From: Ctena decussata
Taxonomy: Eukaryota; Mollusca; Bivalvia; Lucinida; Lucinidae
NCBI GenBank assembly: GCA_963989385.1
Contig: OZ022503.1
Location: 67,058,123 to 67,122,122, forward strand
Length of the DNA stretch: 64,000 nucleotides
Direction: 5' to 3'
Under the pieces are notes generated by a model. It saw only the letters and a list, made by a program, of their open reading frames with translations. It did not search any database and had not been told where the DNA came from. The position numbers and the translations under genes are program-made. Shown here piece by piece: positions 11,047 through 23,100 of this stretch (position 1 is its first letter; the number at the start of each line of letters is the position of its first letter).

Positions 11047-12138
11047 CTCTACTGCTTGCTTGTCTGAGTAGGTAGCCATCTGAAACTTGGCATATATAAA
11101 GGCCATTAACATGTCTACATGCATGCACAATCTTATGTCAACTGATTGCATAACTTGCGAACTATAGGCCATCGAAATTTTTGTAAACAAAAGTTTGTGC
11201 GACTTTAGCTCCCAAACGGAATAAAAGCTAAAGCTGAAATAGCCTTCATTCTATTTCACTTGTTTGTGTCTACACATGTATATGTTTTGCTGAGACTCAA
11301 AGCTCTTGAGAATGGAGAAAATGAGGTGTCAATTTTGCATTGGACCCTATGGGAAAATGCATTAAACGCCTACTGCTCCGACGTTCAGCGACCGATAACA
11401 TCCATCTTTGCACTGTAAACGGTAATTACATAGGTACATGCCTGGGGCAAATAACAGCGCAAATAATTGTCCATGTGCAGAGTAATAAAGGAGCAAACTT
11501 TTATGTATGGGCCTGCAGTGGAAGTTATTCTTAAAAGGTGACTTTCACGAATCGTTCTGAAACTGTGCTAAAATTACAGATAATTCCCATATATTTCTTG
11601 GGAAAAAACCCCAGAAATTCTCCTTTCTCCGTTGTCGAGATATTCGAGGGCAAAGTCGTGCAGTTTACGACTTCCAGGGGCTATAACTCGAAAACTAAAG
11701 AACGAGAATTTTTGGCACATATGGTCAATTGAATGTGTTTATCCCAACCCTCTCATTTGGCACTAGTTTCAGCCCGAATTGTGCAAGTCACCTAAGGTCA
11801 CGAATCGTCCCGAACGTGTAGCCCAAATTTTGAAAATTTCAAACCGCTACTGCTTGCTTGTCTGAATAGGTAGCCATCTGAAACTTGGCATATATAAAGG
11901 CCATTAACATGTCTACATGCATGCACATTCTTATGTCAACTGATTGCATAACTTGCGAACTATAGGCCATCGAAATTTTTGTAAACAAAAGTTTGTGCGA
12001 CTTTAGCCTCCCAAACGGAATAAAAGCTAAAGCTGAAATAGCATTCATTCTATTTCACTTGTTTGTGCCTACACATGTATATGTTTTGCAGAGACTCAAA
12101 GCTCTTGAGAATGGAGAAAATGAGGTGTCAATTTTGCA
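11047..12138 (+). repeat. Satellite array, subfamily A, plus orientation (end of block 1)
   Basis: About 1.4 monomers of subfamily A between the 377-bp insert and the first orientation switch. It ends abruptly in the middle of the TTTTGCATTGGA landmark. It shares private variants with the unit two monomers to the left (CTTTAGCCTCCC with an extra C near 10031 and 12005, GCACATTC near 9949 and 11923, CTTGTTTGTGCC near 10085 and 12058), so a two-monomer duplication spans the insert. No intermediate A/B monomer is present. Confidence 0.95.
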
Positions 12139-12160
12139 AAAAGTAGTATATATATACAAG
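12139..12160. other. Junction filler at the A-plus to B-minus switch
   Basis: 22 bp containing GTAGTATATATATAC that match neither monomer orientation. To the left the A array ends at monomer phase TTTTGCA; to the right the B array begins at TGCATGCATGTAGAC on the opposite orientation. The nearest inverted partner of the right side is at about 11925, giving a 235-bp spacer between inverted arms. Short non-templated or AT-rich filler is typical of end-joining repair. Confidence 0.85.
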
Positions 12161-13345
12161 TGCATGCATGTAGACATGTTAATGACCTTTATATATGCCA
12201 AGTTTCAGATGGCTACCTACTCATACAAGCAAGCAGTAGCGGTTTGAAATTTTCACAATTTGGGCTACACGTTCGGGACGATTCGTGACCTTAGGTGACT
12301 TGCACAATTCGGGCTGAAACTAGTGCCAAATGAGAGGGTTGGGATAAACATTCAATTGACCATATGTGCCAAAAATTCTCGTTCTTTAGTTTTCGAGTTA
12401 TAGCCCCTGGAAGTCGAAAACTGCACGACTTTGCCCTCGAATATCTCGACAACGGAGAAAGGAGAATTTCAGGGCATTTTCTCCCAAGAAATATATGGGA
12501 ATTATCTGTAATTTAGCACAGTTTCAGAACGATTCGTGAAAGTCACCTTTTAAGAATAACTTCCACTGCAGGCCCATATATAAAAGTTTGCTCCTTTATT
12601 ACTCTGCACATGGACAATTATTTGCGCTGTTATTTGCCCCAGGCATGTACCTATGTAATTACCGTTTACAGTGTAAAGATGGATGTTATCGGTCGCTGAA
12701 CGTCGGAGCAGTAGGCGTTTAATGCATTTTCCCATAGGGTCCAATGCAAAATTGACACCTCATTTTCTCCATTCTCAAGAGCTTTGAGTCTCTGCAAAAC
12801 ATATACATGTGTAGACACAAATAAGTGAAATAGAATGAAGGCTATTTCAGCTTTAGCTTTTATTCCGTTTGGGAGCTAAAGTCGCACAAACTTTTGTTTA
12901 CAAAAATTTCGATGGCCTATAGTTCGCAAGTTATGCAATCAGTTGACATAAGATTGTGCATGCATGTAGACATGTTAATGACCTTTATATATGCCAAGTT
13001 TCAGATGGCTACCTATACATACAAGCAAGCAGTAGCGGTTTGAAATTTTCACAATTTGGGCTACACGTTCGGGACGATTCGTGACCTTAGGTGACTTGCA
13101 CAATTCGGGCTGAAACTAGTGCCAAATGAGAGGGTTTGGATAAACATTCAATTGACCATATGTGCCAAAAATTCTCGTTCTTTAGTTTTCGAGTTATAGC
13201 CCCTGGAAGTCGAAAACTGCACGACTTTGCCCTCGAATATCTCGACAACGGAGAAAGGAGAATTTCAGGGCATTTTCTCCCAAGAAATATATGGGAATTA
13301 TCTGTAATTTAGCACAGTTTCAGAACGATTCGTGAAAGTCACCTT

Positions 13346-14141
13346 TTAAGAATAACTTCCACTGCAGGCCCATATATAAAAGTTTGCTCCTTTATTACTC
13401 TGCACATGGACAATTATTTGCGCTGTTATTTGCCCCAGGCATGTACCTATGTAATTACCGTTTACAGTGTAAAGATGGATGTTATCGGTCGCTGAACGTC
13501 GGAGCAGTAGGCGTTTAATGCATTTTCCCATAGGGTCCAATGCAAAATTGACACCTCATTTTCTCCATTCTCAAGAGCTTTGAGTCTCTGCAAAACATAT
13601 ACATGTGTAGACACAAATAAGTGAAATAGAATGAAGGCTATTTCAGCTTTAGCTTTTATTCCGTTTGGGAGCTAAAGTCGCACAAACTTTTGTTTACAAA
13701 AATTTCGATGGCCTATAGTTCGCAAGTTATGCAATCAGTTGACATAAGATTGTGCATGCATGTAGACATGTTAATGACCTTTATATATGCCAAGTTTCAG
13801 ATGGCTACCTACTCATACAAGCAAGCAGTAGCGGTTTGAAATTTTCACAATTTGGGCTACACGTTCGGGACGATTCGTGACCTTAGGTGACTTGCACAAT
13901 TCGGGCTGAAACTAGTGCCAAATGAGAGGGTTGGGATAAACATTCAATTGACCATATGTGCCAAAAATTCTCGTTCTTTAGTTTTCGAGTTATAGCCCCT
14001 GGAAGTCGAAAACTGCACGACTTTGCCCTCGAATATCTCGACAACGGAGAAAGGAGAATTTCAGGGCATTTTCTCCCAAGAAATATATGGGAATTATCTG
14101 TAATTTAGCACAGTTTCAGAACGATTCGTGAAAGTCACCTT
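13346..14141 (-). repeat. Representative subfamily B monomer (796 bp)
   Basis: One complete B unit read on the minus strand. Relative to A it carries about seven substitutions and two compensating 1-bp indels, so the period is unchanged. The first ~200 bp are the most conserved part between subfamilies; differences cluster in the GGGA...CCC stretch in the middle. The 1-bp deletion in GCTAAATTAC destroys the second open frame seen in A. Confidence 0.9.
13373..13382 (+). promoter_or_regulatory. TATA-like motif created in subfamily B (tentative)
   Basis: TATATAAAAG on the strand antisense to the monomer. Subfamily A has CATACATAAAAG here, so one G-to-A change on the sense strand, fixed in B, created the match. 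Together with the sense-strand TATATAAAGG of each monomer, B arrays carry opposed TATA-like motifs. Functional meaning is unproven. Confidence 0.2.
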
Positions 14142-17100
14142 TTAAGAATAACTTCCACTGCAGGCCCATATATAAAAGTTTGCTCCTTTATTACTCTGCA
14201 CATGGACAATTATTTGCGCTGTTATTTGCCCCAGGCATGTACCTATGTAATTACCGTTTACAGTGTAAAGATGGATGTTATCGGTCGCTGAACGTCGGAG
14301 CAGTAGGCGTTTAATGCATTTTCCCATAGGGTCCAATGCAAAATTGACACCTCATTTTCTCCATTCTCAAGAGTTTTGAGTCTCTGCAAAACATATACAT
14401 GTGTAGACACAAATAAGTGAAATAGAATGAAGGCTATTTCAGCTTTAGCTTTTATTCCGTTTGGGAGCTAAAGTCGCACAAACTTTTGTTTACAAAAATT
14501 TCGATGGCCTATAGTTCGCAAGTTATGCAATCAGTTGACATAAGATTGTGCATGCATGTAGACATGTTAATGACCTTTATATATGCCAAGTTTCAGATGG
14601 CTACCTACTCATACAAGCAAGCAGTAGCGGTTTGAAATTTTCACAATTTGGGCTACACGTTCGGGACGATTCGTGACCTTAGGTGACTTGCACAATTCGG
14701 GCTGAAACTAGTGCCAAATGAGAGGGTTGGGATAAACATTCAATTGACCATATGTGCCAAAAATTCTCGTTCTTTAGTTTTCGAGTTATAGCCCCTGGAA
14801 GTCGAAAACTGCACGACTTTGCCCTCGAATATCTCGACAACGGAGAAAGGAGAATTTCAGGGCATTTTCTCCCAAGAAATATATGGGAATTATCTGTAAT
14901 TTAGCACAGTTTCAGAACGATTCGTGAAAGTCACCTTTTAAGAATAACTTCCACTGCAGGCCCATATATAAAAGTTTGCTCCTTTATTACTCTGCACATG
15001 GACAATTATTTGCGCTGTTATTTGCCCCAGGCATGTACCTATGTATTTACCGTTTACAGTGTAAAGATGGATGTTATCGGTCGCTGAACGTCGGAGCAGT
15101 AGGCGTTTAATGCATTTTCCCATAGGGTCCAATGCAAAATTGACACCTCATTTTCTCCATTCTCAAGAGCTTTGAGTCTCTGCAAAACATATACATGTGT
15201 AGACACAAATAAGTGAAATAGAATGAAGGCTATTTCAGCTTTAGCTTTTATTCCGTTTGGGAGCTAAAGTCGCACAAACTTTTGTTTACAAAAATTTCGA
15301 TGGCCTATAGTTCGCAAGTTATGCAATCAGTTGACATAAGATTGTGCATGCATGTAGACATGTTAATGACCTTTATATATGCCAAGTTTCAGATGGCTAC
15401 CTACTCATACAAGCAAGCAGTAGCGGTTTGAAATTTTCACCATTTGGGCTACACGTTCGGGACGATTCGTGACCTTAGGTGACTTGCACAATTCGGGCTG
15501 AAACTAGTGCCAAATGAGAGGGTTTGGATAAACATTCAATTGACCATATGTGCCAAAAATTCTCGTTCTTTAGTTTTCGAGTTATAGCCCCTGGAAGTCG
15601 AAAACTGCACGACTTTGCCCTCGAATATCTCGACAACGGAGAAAGGAGAATTTCAGGGCATTTTCTCCCAAGAAATATATGGGAATTATCTGTAATTTAG
15701 CACAGTTTCAGAACGATTCGTGAAAGTCACCTTTTAAGAATAACTTCCACTGCAGGCCCATATATAAAAGTTTGCTCCTTTATTACTCTGCACATGGACA
15801 ATTATTTGCGCTGTTTTTTGCCCCAGGCATGTACATGTACCTATGTAATTACCGTTTACAGTGTAAAGATGGATGTTATCGGTCGCTGAACGTCGGAGCA
15901 GTAGGCGTTTAATGTATTTTCCCATAGGGTCCAATGCAAAATTGACACCTCATTTTCTCCATTCTCAAGAGCTTTGAGTCTCTGCAAAACATATACATGT
16001 GTAGACACAAATAAGTGAAATAGAATGAAGGCTATTTCAGCTTTAGCTTTTATTCCGTTTGGGAGCTAAAGTCGCACAAACTTTTGTTTACAAAAATTTC
16101 GATGGCCTATAGTTCGCAAGTTATGCAATCAGTTGACATAAGATTGTGCATGCATGTAGACATGTTAATGACCTTTATATATGCCAAGTTTCAGATGGCT
16201 ACCTACTCATACAAGCAAGCAGTAGCGGTTTGGAATTTTCACAATTTGGGCTACACGTTCGGGACGATTCGTGACCTTAGGTGACTTGCACAATTCGGGC
16301 TGAAACTAGTGCCAAATGAGAGGGTTGGGATAAACATTCAATTGACCATATGTGCCAAAAATTCTCGTTCTTTAGTTTTCGAGTTATAGCCCCTGGAAGT
16401 CGAAAACTGCACGACTTTGCCCTCGAATATCTCGACAACGGAGAAAGGAGAATTTCAGGGCATTTTCTCCCAAGAAATATATGGGAATTATCTGTAATTT
16501 AGCACAGTTTCAGAACGATTCGTGAAAGTCACCTTTTAAGAATAACTTCCACTGCAGGCCCATATATAAAAGTTTGCTCCTTTATTACTCTGCACATGGA
16601 CAATTATTTGCGCTGTTATTTGCCCCAGGCATGTACCTATGTAATTACCGTTTACAGTGTAAAGATGGATGTTATCGGTCGCTGAACGTCGGAGCAGTAG
16701 GCGTTTAATGCATTTTCCCATAGGGTCCAATGCAAAATTGACACCTCATTTTCTCCATTCTCAAGAGCTTTGAGTCTCTGCAAAACATATACATGTGTAG
16801 ACACAAATAAGTGAAATAGAATGAAGGCTATTTCAGCTTTAGCTTTTATTCCGTTTGGGAGCTAAAGTCGCACAAACTTTTGTTTACAAAAATTTCGATG
16901 GCCTATAGTTCGCAAGTTATGCAATCAGTTGACATAAGATTGTGCATGCATGTAGACATGTTAATGACCTTTATATATGCCAAGTTTCAGATGGCTACCT
17001 ACTCATACAAGCAAGCAGTAGCGGTTTGAAATTTTCACAATTTGGGCTACACGTTCGGGACGATTCGTGACCTTAGGTGACTTGCACAATTCGGGCTGAA

Positions 17101-20100
17101 ACTAGTGCCAAATGAGAGGGTTGGGATAAACATTCAATTGACCATATGTGCCAAAAATTCTCGTTCTTTAGTTTTCGAGTTATAGCCCCTGGAAGTCGAA
17201 AACTGCACGACTTTGCCCTCGAATATCTCGACAACGGAGAAAGGAGAATTTCAGGGCATTTTCTCCCAAGAAATATATGGGAATTATCTGTAATTTAGCA
17301 CAGTTTCAGAACGATTCGAGAAAGTCACCTTTTAAGAATAACTTCCACTGCAGGCCCATATATAAAAGTTTGCTCCTTTATTACTCTGCACATGGACAAT
17401 TATTTGCGCTGTTATTTGCCCCAGGCATGTACCTATGTAATTACCGTTTACAGTGTAAAGATGGATGTTATCGGTCGCTGAACGTCGGAGCAGTAGGCGT
17501 TTAATGCATTTTCCCATAGGGTCCAATGCAAAATTGACACCTCATTTTCTCCATTCTCAAGAGCTTTGAGTCTCTGCAAAACATATACATGTGTAGACAC
17601 AAATAAGTGAAATAGAATGAAGGCTATTTCAGCTTTAGCTTTTATTCCGTTTGGGAGCTAAAGTCGCACAAACTTTTGTTTACAAAAATTTCGATGGCCT
17701 ATAGTTCGCAAGTTATGCAATCAGTTGACATAAGATTGTGCATGCATGTAGACATGTTAATGACCTTTATATATGCCAAGTTTCAGATGGCTACCTACTC
17801 ATACAAGCAAGCAGTAGCGGTTTGAAATTTTCACAATTTGGGCTACACGTTCGGGACGATTCGTGACCTTAGGTGACTTGCACAATTCGGGCTGAAACTA
17901 GTGCCAAATGGGAGGGTTGGGATAAACATTCAATTGACCATATGTGCCAAAAATTCTCGTTCTTTAGTTTTCGAGTTATAGCCCCTGGAAGTCGAAAACT
18001 GCACGACTTTGCCCTCGAATATCTCGACAACGGAGAAAGGAGAATTTCAGGGCATTTTCTCCCAAGAAATATATGGGAATTATCTGTAATTTAGCACAGT
18101 TTCAGAACGATTCGTGAAAGTCACCTTTTAAGAATAACTTCCACTGCAGGCCCATATATAAAAGTTTGCTCCTTTATTACTCTGCACATGGACAATTATT
18201 TGCGCTGTTATTTGCCCCAGGCATGTACCTATGTAATTACCGTTTACAGTGTAAAGATGGATGTTATTGGTCGCTGAACGTCGGAGCAGTAGGCGTTTAA
18301 TGCATTTTCCCATAGGGTCCAATGCAAAATTGACACCTCATTTTCTCCATTCTCAAGAGCTTTGAGTCTCTGCAAAACATATACATGTGTAGACACAAAT
18401 AAGTGAAATAGAATGAAGGCTATTTCAGCTTTAGCTTTTATTCCGTTTGGGAGCTAAAGTCGCACAAACTTTTGTTTACAAAAATTTCGATGGCCTATAG
18501 TTCGCAAGTTATGCAATCAGTTGACATAAGATTGTGCATGCATGTAGACATGTTAATGACCTTTATATATGCCAAGTTTCAGATGGCTACCTACTCATAC
18601 AAGCAAGCAGTAGCGGTTTGAAATTTTCACAATTTGGGCTACACGTTCGGGACGATTCGTGACCTTAGGTGACTTGCACAATTCGGGCTGAAACTAGTGC
18701 CAAATGAGAGGGTTGGGATAAACATTCAATTGACCATATGTGCCAAAAATTCTCGTTCTTTAGTTTTCGAGTTATAGCCCCTGGAAGTCGAAAACTGCAC
18801 GACTTTGCCCTCGAATATCTCGACAACGGAGAAAGGAGAATTTCAGGGCATTTTCTCCCAAGAAATATATGGGAATTATCTGTAATTTAGCACAGTTTCA
18901 GAACGATTCGTGAAAGTCACCTTTTAAGAATAACTTCCACTGCAGGCCCATATATAAAAGTTTGCTCCTTTATTACTCTGCACATGGACAATTATTTGCG
19001 CTGTTATTTGCCCCAGGCATGTACCTATGTAATTACCGTTTACAGTGTAAAGATGGATGTTATCGGTCGCTGAACGTCGGAGCAGTAGGCGTTTAATGCA
19101 TTTTCCCATAGGGTCCAATGCAAAATTGACACCTCATTTTCTCCATTCTCAAGAGCATTGAGTCTCTGCAAAACATATACATGTGTAGACACAAATAAGT
19201 GAAATAGAATGAAGGCTATTTCAGCTTTAGCTTTTATTCCGTTTGGGAGCTAAAGTCGCACAAACTTTTGTTTACAAAAATTTCGATGGCCTATAGTTCG
19301 CAAGCTATGCAATCAGTTGACATAAGATTGTGCATGCATGTAGACATGTTAATGACCTTTATATATGCCAAGTTTCAGATGGCTACCTACTCATACAAGC
19401 AAGCAGTAGCGGTTTGAAATTTTCACAATTTGGGCTACACGTTCGGGACGATTCGTGACCTTAGGAGACTTGCACAATTCGGGCTGAAACTAGTGCCAAA
19501 TGAGAGGGTTGGGATAAACATTCAATTGACCATATGTGCCAAAAATTCTCGTTCTTTAGTTTTCGAGTTATAGCCCCTGGAAGTCGAAAACTGCACGACT
19601 TTGCCCTCGAATATCTCGACAACGGAGAAAGGAGAATTTCAGGGCATTTTCTCCCAAGAAATATATGGGAATTATCTGTAATTTAGCACAGTTTCAGAAC
19701 GATTCGTGAAAGTCACCTTTTAAGAATAACTTCCACTGCAGGCCCATATATAAAAGTTTGCTCCTTTATTACTCTGCACATGGACAATTATTTGCGCTGT
19801 TATTTGCCCCAGGCATGTACCTATGTAATTACCGTTTACAGTGTAAAGATGGATGTTATCGGTCGCTGAACGTCGGAGCAGTAGGCGTTTAATGCATTTT
19901 CCCATAGGGTCCAATGCAAAATTGACACCTCATTTTCTCCATTCTCAAGAGCTTTGAGTCTCTGCAAAACATATACATGTGTAGACACAAATAAGTGAAA
20001 TAGAATGAAGGCTATTTCAGCTTTAGCTTTTATTCCGTTTGGGGGCTAAAGTCGCACAAACTTTTGTTTACAAAAATTTCGATGGCCTATAGTTCGCAAG

Positions 20101-23100
20101 TTATGCAATCAGTTGACATAAGATTGTGCATGCATGTAGACATGTTAATGACCTTTATATATGCCAAGTTTCAGATGGCTACCTACTCATACAAGCAAGC
20201 AGTAGCGGTTTGAAATTTTCACAATTTGGGCTACACGTTCGGGACGATTCGTGACCTTAGGTGACTTGCACAATTCGGGCTGAAACTAGTGCCAAATGAG
20301 AGGGTTGGGATAAACATTCAATTGACCATATGTGCCAAAAATTCTCGTTCTTTAGTTTTCGAGTTATAGCCCCTGGAAGTCGAAAACTGCACGACTTTGC
20401 CCTCGAATATCTCGACAACGGAGAAAGGAGAATTTCAGGGCATTTTCTCCCAAGAAATATATGGGAATTATCTGTAATTTAGCACAGTTTCAGAACGATT
20501 CGTGAAAGTCACCTTTTAAGAATAACTTCCACTGCAGGCCCATATATAAAAGTTTGCTCCTTTATTACTCTGCACATGGACAATTATTTGCGCTGTTATT
20601 TGCCCCAGGCATGTACCTATGTAATTACCGTTTACAGTGTAAAGATGGATGTTATCGGTCGCTGAACGTCGGAGCAGTAGGCGTTTAATGCATTTTCCCA
20701 TAGGGTCCAATGCAAAATTGACACCTCATTTTCTCCATTCTCAAGAGCTTTGAGTCTCTGCAAAACATATACATGTGTAGACACAAATAAGTGAAATAGA
20801 ATGAAGGCTATTTCAGCTTTAGCTTTTATTCCGTTTGGGAGCTAAAGTCGCACAAACTTTTGTTTACAAAAATTTCGATGGCCTATAGTTCGCAAGTTAT
20901 GCAATCAGTTGACATAAGATTGTGCATGCATGTAGACATGTTAATGACCTTTATATATGCCAAGTTTCAGATGGCTACCTACTCATACAAGCAAGCAGTA
21001 GCGGTTTGAAATTTTCACAATTTGGGCTACACGTTCGGGACGATTCGTGACCTTAGGTGACTTGCACAATTCGGGCTGAAACTAGTGCCAAATGAGAGGG
21101 TTGGGATAAACATTCAATTGACCATATGTGCCAAAAATTCTCGTTCTTTAGTTTTCGAGTTATAGCCCCTGGAAGTCGAAAACTGCACGACTTTGCCCTC
21201 GAATATCTCGACAACGGAGAAAGGAGAATTTCAGGGCATTTTCTCCCAAGAAATATATGGGAATTATCTGTAATTTAGCACAGTTTCAGAACGATTCGTG
21301 AAAGTCACCTTTTAAGAATAACTTCCACTGCAGGCCCATATATAAAAGTTTGCTCCTTTATTACTCTGCACATGGACAATTATTTGCGCTGTTATTTGCC
21401 CCAGGCATGTACCTATGTAATTACCGTTTACAGTGTAAAGATGGATGTTATCGGTCGCTGAACGTCGGAGCAGTAGGCGTTTAATGCATTTTCCCATAGG
21501 GTCCAATGCAAAATTGACACCTCATTGTCTCCATTCTCAAGAGCTTTGAGTCTCTGCAGAACATATACATGTGTAGACACAAATAAGTGAAATAGAATGA
21601 AGGCTATTTCAGCTTTAGCTTTTATTCCGTTTGGGAGCTAAAGTCGCACAAACTTTTGTTTACAAAAATTTCGATGGCCTATAGTTCGCAAGTTATGCAA
21701 TCAGTTGACATAAGATTGTGCATGCATGTAGACATGTCAATGACCTTTATATATGCCAAGTTTCAGATGGCTACCTACTCATACAAGCAAGCAGTAGCGG
21801 TTTGAAATTTTCACAATTTGGGCTACACGTTCGGGACGATTCGTGACCTTAGGTGACTTGCACAATTCGGGCTGAAACTAGTGCCAAATGAGAGGGTTGG
21901 GATAAACATTCAATTGACCATATGTGCCAAAAATTCTCGTTCTTTAGTTTTCGAGTTATAGCCCCTGGAAGTCGAAAACTGCACGACTTTGCCCTCGAAT
22001 ATCTCGACAACGGAGAAAGGAGAATTTCAGGGCATTTTCTCCCAAGAAATATATGGGAATTATCTGTAATTTAGCACAGTTTCAGAACGATTCGTGAAAG
22101 TCACCTTTTAAGAATAACTTCCACTGCAGGCCCATATATAAAAGTTTGCTCCTTTATTACTCTGCACATGGACAATTATTTGCGCTGTTATTTGCCCCAG
22201 GCATGTACCTATGTAATTACCGTTTACAGTGTAAAGATGGATGTTATCGGTCGCTGAACGTCGGAGCAGTAGGCGTTTAATGCATTTTCCCATAGGGTCC
22301 AATGCAAAATTGACACCTCATTTTCTCCATTCTCCAGAGCATTGAGTCTCTGCAAAACATATACATGTGTAGACACAAATAAGTGAAATAGAATGAAGGC
22401 TATTTCAGCTTTAGCTTTTATTCCGTTTGGGAGCTAAAGTCGCACAAACTTTTGTTTACAAAAATTTCGATGGCCTATAGTTCGCAAGTTATGCAATCAG
22501 TTGACATAAGATTGTGCATGCATGTAGACATGTTAATGACCTTTATATATGCCAAGTTTCAGATGGCTACCTACTCATACAAGCAAGCAGTAGCGGTTTG
22601 AAATTTTTACAATTTGGGCTACACGTTCGGGACGATTCGTGACCTTAGGTGACTTGCACAATTCGGGCTGAAACTAGTACCAAATGAGAGGGTTGGGATA
22701 AACATTCAATTGACCATATGTGCCAAAAATTCTCGTTCTTTAGTTTTCGAGTTATAGCCCCTGGAAGTCGAAAACTGCACGACTTTGCCCTCGAATATCT
22801 CGACAACGGAGAAAGGAGAATTTCAGGGCATTTTCTCCAAAGAAATATATGGGAATTATCTGTAATTTAGCACAGTTTCAGAACGATTCGTGAAAGTCAC
22901 CTTTTAAGAATAACTTCCACTGCAGGCCCATATATAAAAGTTTGCTCCTTTATTACTCTGCACATGGACAATTATTTGCGCTGTTATTTGCCCCAGGCAT
23001 GTACCTATGTAATTACCGTTTACAGTGTAAAGATGGATGTTATCGGTCGCTGAACGTCGGAGCAGTAGGCGTTTAATGCATTTTCCCATAGGGTCCAATG

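Noticed and set aside
10772..11128. 118-codon minus-strand frame and the hydrophobic plus-strand frame at 10875-11075 across the 377-bp insert
   Set aside because: The minus-strand frame starts in satellite and is low in complexity; the plus-strand frame uses TTG and ends in satellite. They overlap on opposite strands, and neither has a recognisable motif.
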